Source: JAFDVL01 sp031371805 (GTDB taxonomy: Bacteria; Acidobacteriota; Blastocatellia; RBC074). Taken from it: a stretch of 17,533 nt of DNA. Below are positions 15,529 to 17,533 of the stretch, one piece after another. A program made the position numbers and the translations under genes. The notes beneath the pieces were generated by a model, which saw nothing but the letters and a program-made list of their open reading frames with translations, was not told the origin of the DNA and did not search any database. Position 1 is the stretch's first letter, and each line of letters opens with the position of its first letter. The DNA lies in contig JANMKB010000485.1 in the NCBI GenBank assembly GCA_031371805.1, forward strand, positions 1-17,533. Direction: 5' to 3'.

Positions 15529-16377
15529 ATGAATAACATGAACGAACTACGTCGCCGTGACTTTTTAAAAATGGGAGCCGCCGCTGCCTTGCTTCCGCTT
15601 TCTGTTAGTGCTGCCAAAAAGTGGAAAAATATTCCCATCGGCACACAGGCCTGGTGTGTCCGTAAACAAATGGCGGGAGACATCCCCGGCACTTTGAAAG
15701 CCGTTGCCGCCCTGGGCTATCAGGGCATCGAACTCGAAAATGCGTTTGGCAAATCGGGGGCGGACTGGAAAAAATATCTGGATGAGGCAAAGCTGAAAGT
15801 CTGCGGCTTTCATCACAGCCTGAGCGAATTACGCGGCGATAGATTAAAAGCAAGCATCGAATTTAATCAAGCCATTGGCAATCGAAATCTAATCATTCGT
15901 TCGCTGCCGAAAGACGTTTATGTCTCCAAAGAATTGCTCACGAAAACCGCGAACGAAGTGAATGAAATCGGCGAGAAACTGAAGCCAGCCGGATTGCGGA
16001 TTGGCTATCATAATCACACGACGGATTTTAATAAATTTGGGGCCGATTACTGGTGGAATTTATTCGCGGACGGAACAAAGAAAAATGTCATGCTGCAGTT
16101 TGATACGGGTAACGCCTCTGAAATGGAAGGCGTGAATGTGCTGGACTTTTTAAAACGCAACAAAGGCCGCACAATTTCGATGCACGTCAAACCGTTCTCA
16201 AAGAAAAAGCCGGACGCTTTCTTAGGCGAAGATGAATTGAACTGGCCGGAGATTATGAAAACGGTCGAAACTGTCGGTGGCCTTGAATGGTACATCATTG
16301 AGTACGAGCGTGACGCTTTTCCACCGCTTGAGGCCTTGCAGGCGAATCTGGAGAGATTTAAGAAAATGCGCAGCTAA
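15529..16377 (+). CDS. Tat-exported sugar isomerase/epimerase-like TIM-barrel protein
   Basis: A 282-residue protein of the xylose isomerase-like/AP_endonuc_2 superfamily with a twin-arginine signal. The signal has RRRDFLKMGAAAALL at residues 8-22 and a likely cleavage near SVSA-AK (27-30). The open frame could begin at TTG 15487, but ATG 15529 has AGGAA in front and places the twin arginines close to the N-terminus. Strand motifs are GYQGIELENAF (63-73), CGFHHSL (92-98), RIGYHNHTTDF (157-167), LQFDTGNA (189-196), MHVKPFSK (218-225) and YIIEYERD (255-262). Asp192, His219 and Glu258 or Glu260 are likely metal ligands. Relatives act on keto-sugars or inositol derivatives; the substrate here is unknown. 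Export by Tat suggests a periplasmic role with a cofactor loaded before export. It is flanked by its own promoter and a hairpin. Confidence 0.87.
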   Translation: MNNMNELRRRDFLKMGAAAALLPLSVSAAKKWKNIPIGTQAWCVRKQMAGDIPGTLKAVAALGYQGIELENAFGKSGADWKKYLDEAKLKVCGFHHSLSELRGDRLKASIEFNQAIGNRNLIIRSLPKDVYVSKELLTKTANEVNEIGEKLKPAGLRIGYHNHTTDFNKFGADYWWNLFADGTKKNVMLQFDTGNASEMEGVNVLDFLKRNKGRTISMHVKPFSKKKPDAFLGEDELNWPEIMKTVETVGGLEWYIIEYERDAFPPLEALQANLERFKKMRS

Positions 16378-16386
16378 TAATGTAAA

Positions 16387-16430
16387 GGCCGCACACAGTA
16401 AAGGAAAATACTCACTTACTGCCTGCGGTC
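16387..16430 (+). terminator. Possible terminator of the sugar isomerase gene
   Basis: GGCCGCA..CAGTAA (16387-16401) can pair with TTACTG..TGCGGTC (16416-16430), with one G-U pair and a two-base internal mismatch, just after the stop codon. Only a short T-rich stretch follows, so the call is moderate. Confidence 0.4.
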
Positions 16431-16446
16431 TTCTGCACTTCGGCAT

Positions 16447-16488
16447 AAAAAATAGCCCTGCGTCCTATCCCCCAAGCAACGCAGGGCT
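16447..16488 (-). terminator. Rho-independent terminator of the outer membrane protein gene
   Basis: AGCCCTGCGT (16454-16463) and ACGCAGGGCT (16479-16488) form a perfect 10-base stem. On the minus strand it is followed directly by a run of six T (16447-16452). It lies about 40 bases beyond the end of the beta-barrel gene. Confidence 0.75.
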
Positions 16489-16525
16489 GTCCATACCTTA
16501 AGTCGTAATTCAAAGGTTAATTCAT

Positions 16526-17179
16526 CTAGAAAATAATTCCGGTCGAAATTCGCAAGCTATTAATCCGGTTTTTATCTAACCGGATCGTATTATTATTGAC
16601 ATTAAAGACGCGATCACCCGTAAAGATGGGCGTGTAATCCACCTGCACCAGGCGCAAACTGAATTTTTTGCCCAGCCGCAAATCTACCCCTCCACCAACA
16701 CCCAGCGCGAATTTTGTTACGTTCGGCGCCAGCGTTGCCTGCGTAGAGCCAGTTGCGATAGTTGTGGTCAGCGTATAGCTTTCGCGTAAGTGTGCGCCGC
16801 CAAATAAGGCATGCGCATAAGGTTCAATTCGCGTGGCATTACGAATTTTCAAGGTTGGGCCGCCCATAAAATAAAAGACCTCGCGTTCGTATTTGCTTGA
16901 ACCACCTGTGAAAGTTGTGTTGTCGCTTTTTCGGTGATAAGAAAAATCGCCTGTAAAACCCAGCCAGGCGACCGGATACCCTGTGACAGAGCCTTCGACT
17001 CCATTTAATCCGTTACGTTTGAATGTCTCTCTGAAATTATTGAAATTGCCAAGATCATCAAAAGATTTGCCCGCTTGTAAATTTGAGTAGCCAACGAAAA
17101 CTTCAGCCCGTTTCTCCTGGGCAAAAATAGCTGTAGCAGATGCCAGAATAAGTATCAGGCATAAAAAAAATCTGCTCAT
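16526..17179 (-). CDS. Outer membrane beta-barrel protein
   Basis: A 217-residue protein whose likely start is the ATG at 17179 (MSRFFLCLILILASATAIFA), preceded by GGGGAG; the frame is open to 17290, but that extension has no signal function. Cleavage is expected after IFA (residue 20), giving a mature N-terminus QEKRAEVFVGYSNLQAG. The rest alternates polar and hydrophobic residues in strands with turns, for example GYPVAWLGFTGDFSYH, TRIEPYAHALFGGAHL, KFALGVGGGVDLRLG and FSLRLVQVDYTPIF. It ends in LRISTGIIF, with the terminal phenylalanine usual for BamA-recognised barrels. It fits the OmpW/OmpA-like small porin-type barrel family of eight strands. No enzymatic residues are seen. It stands alone with its own terminator. 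Specific function is unknown. Confidence 0.82.
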   Translation of the reverse strand: MSRFFLCLILILASATAIFAQEKRAEVFVGYSNLQAGKSFDDLGNFNNFRETFKRNGLNGVEGSVTGYPVAWLGFTGDFSYHRKSDNTTFTGGSSKYEREVFYFMGGPTLKIRNATRIEPYAHALFGGAHLRESYTLTTTIATGSTQATLAPNVTKFALGVGGGVDLRLGKKFSLRLVQVDYTPIFTGDRVFNVNNNTIRLDKNRINSLRISTGIIF

Positions 17180-17344
17180 AAAAAAATCTCCCCTAAATAT
17201 ATTTAAGTTAATCAATCGCAACCAGGGTTGGATTATTTTTTTTGTCGTGAAGAACAAGGCAAACTCCGTTCCAAAAGAAAATCGGCGCAAACCACGATAA
17301 CTTTGGGATGTAAGTGTATGAAATTCTTTGTAAATGGAGGAAGT

Positions 17345-17385
17345 GGTGTCTGACTAAAATGCAAAGTGTCATCAAATCAGACACC
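17345..17385. repeat. Palindromic element GGTGTCTGA / TCAGACACC
   Basis: A perfect 9-base inverted repeat, GGTGTCTGA (17345-17353) and TCAGACACC (17377-17385), with a 23-base AT-rich centre. It lies in the 17180-17448 gap that carries no gene. No U run follows on either strand, so it does not look like an ordinary terminator; it could be a small REP- or MITE-like repeat. Confidence 0.4.
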
Positions 17386-17448
17386 TGCGGCGGCTTCTGG
17401 CTAAGATTATCCAACAGTGAGAAGTTGCCTGTCACTGCACAACGCAAA

Positions 17449-17533
17449 TTACCTGACCATCCCGGTCATCCCCGCGTCATAAAGCCTGCGATCCATCATC
17501 CGCCGTTTCGTTTCCATCGGCAGCGTCATCACG
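17449..17533 (-). CDS. C-terminal end of an unrecognised gene, truncated by window edge
   Basis: The minus strand reads an open frame from the right edge to a TAA at 17449-17451, ending in ETKRRMMDRRLYDAGMTGMV and a final arginine. It is rich in methionine and arginine. Only about 27 codons are visible, so neither the family nor whether this is a real gene can be settled. Confidence 0.4.
   Translation of the reverse strand, partial: VMTLPMETKRRMMDRRLYDAGMTGMVR

Noticed and set aside
17208..17447. 79-residue minus-strand open frame next to the outer membrane protein
   Set aside because: Covers the palindrome and the upstream region of the barrel gene; composition is not protein-like and no ribosome site is seen.

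Overview
The window most likely comes from a bacterium of the phylum Acidobacteriota, possibly Blastocatellia. This rests mainly on the large secreted protein at 8524-11538, which combines SBBP beta-propeller repeats with the C-terminal domain (TIGR03437 type) that is strongly expanded in that phylum. The cell is Gram-negative in type: it encodes a Wza-like outer membrane export protein and an outer membrane beta-barrel protein. Base composition is moderate. Species cannot be named from the sequence.

Layout. Positions 1-11538 are read entirely on the minus strand. At the left edge is a partial YdjM-like membrane metal-dependent hydrolase (1-380). Next is a membrane-anchored TPR protein (438-1226) with its own promoter and terminator. 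Upstream of it (transcription runs right to left) is a tight exopolysaccharide assembly operon: a TPR protein with a C-terminal carbohydrate-binding-like sandwich (6392-7690), an O-antigen ligase/polymerase (5041-6372), a Wza-type export protein (3920-5044) and a Wzc-type co-polymerase/tyrosine autokinase (1437-3890). A strong hairpin at 7712-7749 separates this operon from a two-gene secreted-protein unit: the SBBP-repeat protein (8524-11538) followed by a FecR-domain protein (7775-8497).

A 636-base non-coding region (11539-12174) separates these genes from the tyrosine/phenylalanine catabolic pair on the plus strand: hmgA (homogentisate 1,2-dioxygenase, 12175-13458) and fahA (fumarylacetoacetase, 13563-14900). 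These enzymes cleave the homogentisate ring and then hydrolyse fumarylacetoacetate to fumarate and acetoacetate. The intermediate isomerase (MaiA) is not in the window. Two facing palindromes of REP type lie between hmgA and fahA.

The right end holds single genes: a four-helix membrane protein of unknown function (14936-15373, minus), a Tat-exported sugar isomerase/epimerase-like TIM barrel (15529-16377, plus), an outer membrane beta-barrel protein (16526-17179, minus) and the last codons of an unrecognised minus-strand gene (17449-17533).

For several genes the longest open frame is not the likely gene; starts were moved inward using Shine-Dalgarno sequences and signal peptides (8524-11538, 13563-14900, 15529-16377, 16526-17179). 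Nothing here clearly forms a new defence or mobile system. The points most worth a second look are the paired palindromes inside the hmgA-fahA operon, the codon-usage break inside fahA, the structured leader of the SBBP gene, and the TPR/carbohydrate-binding protein that opens the exopolysaccharide operon.
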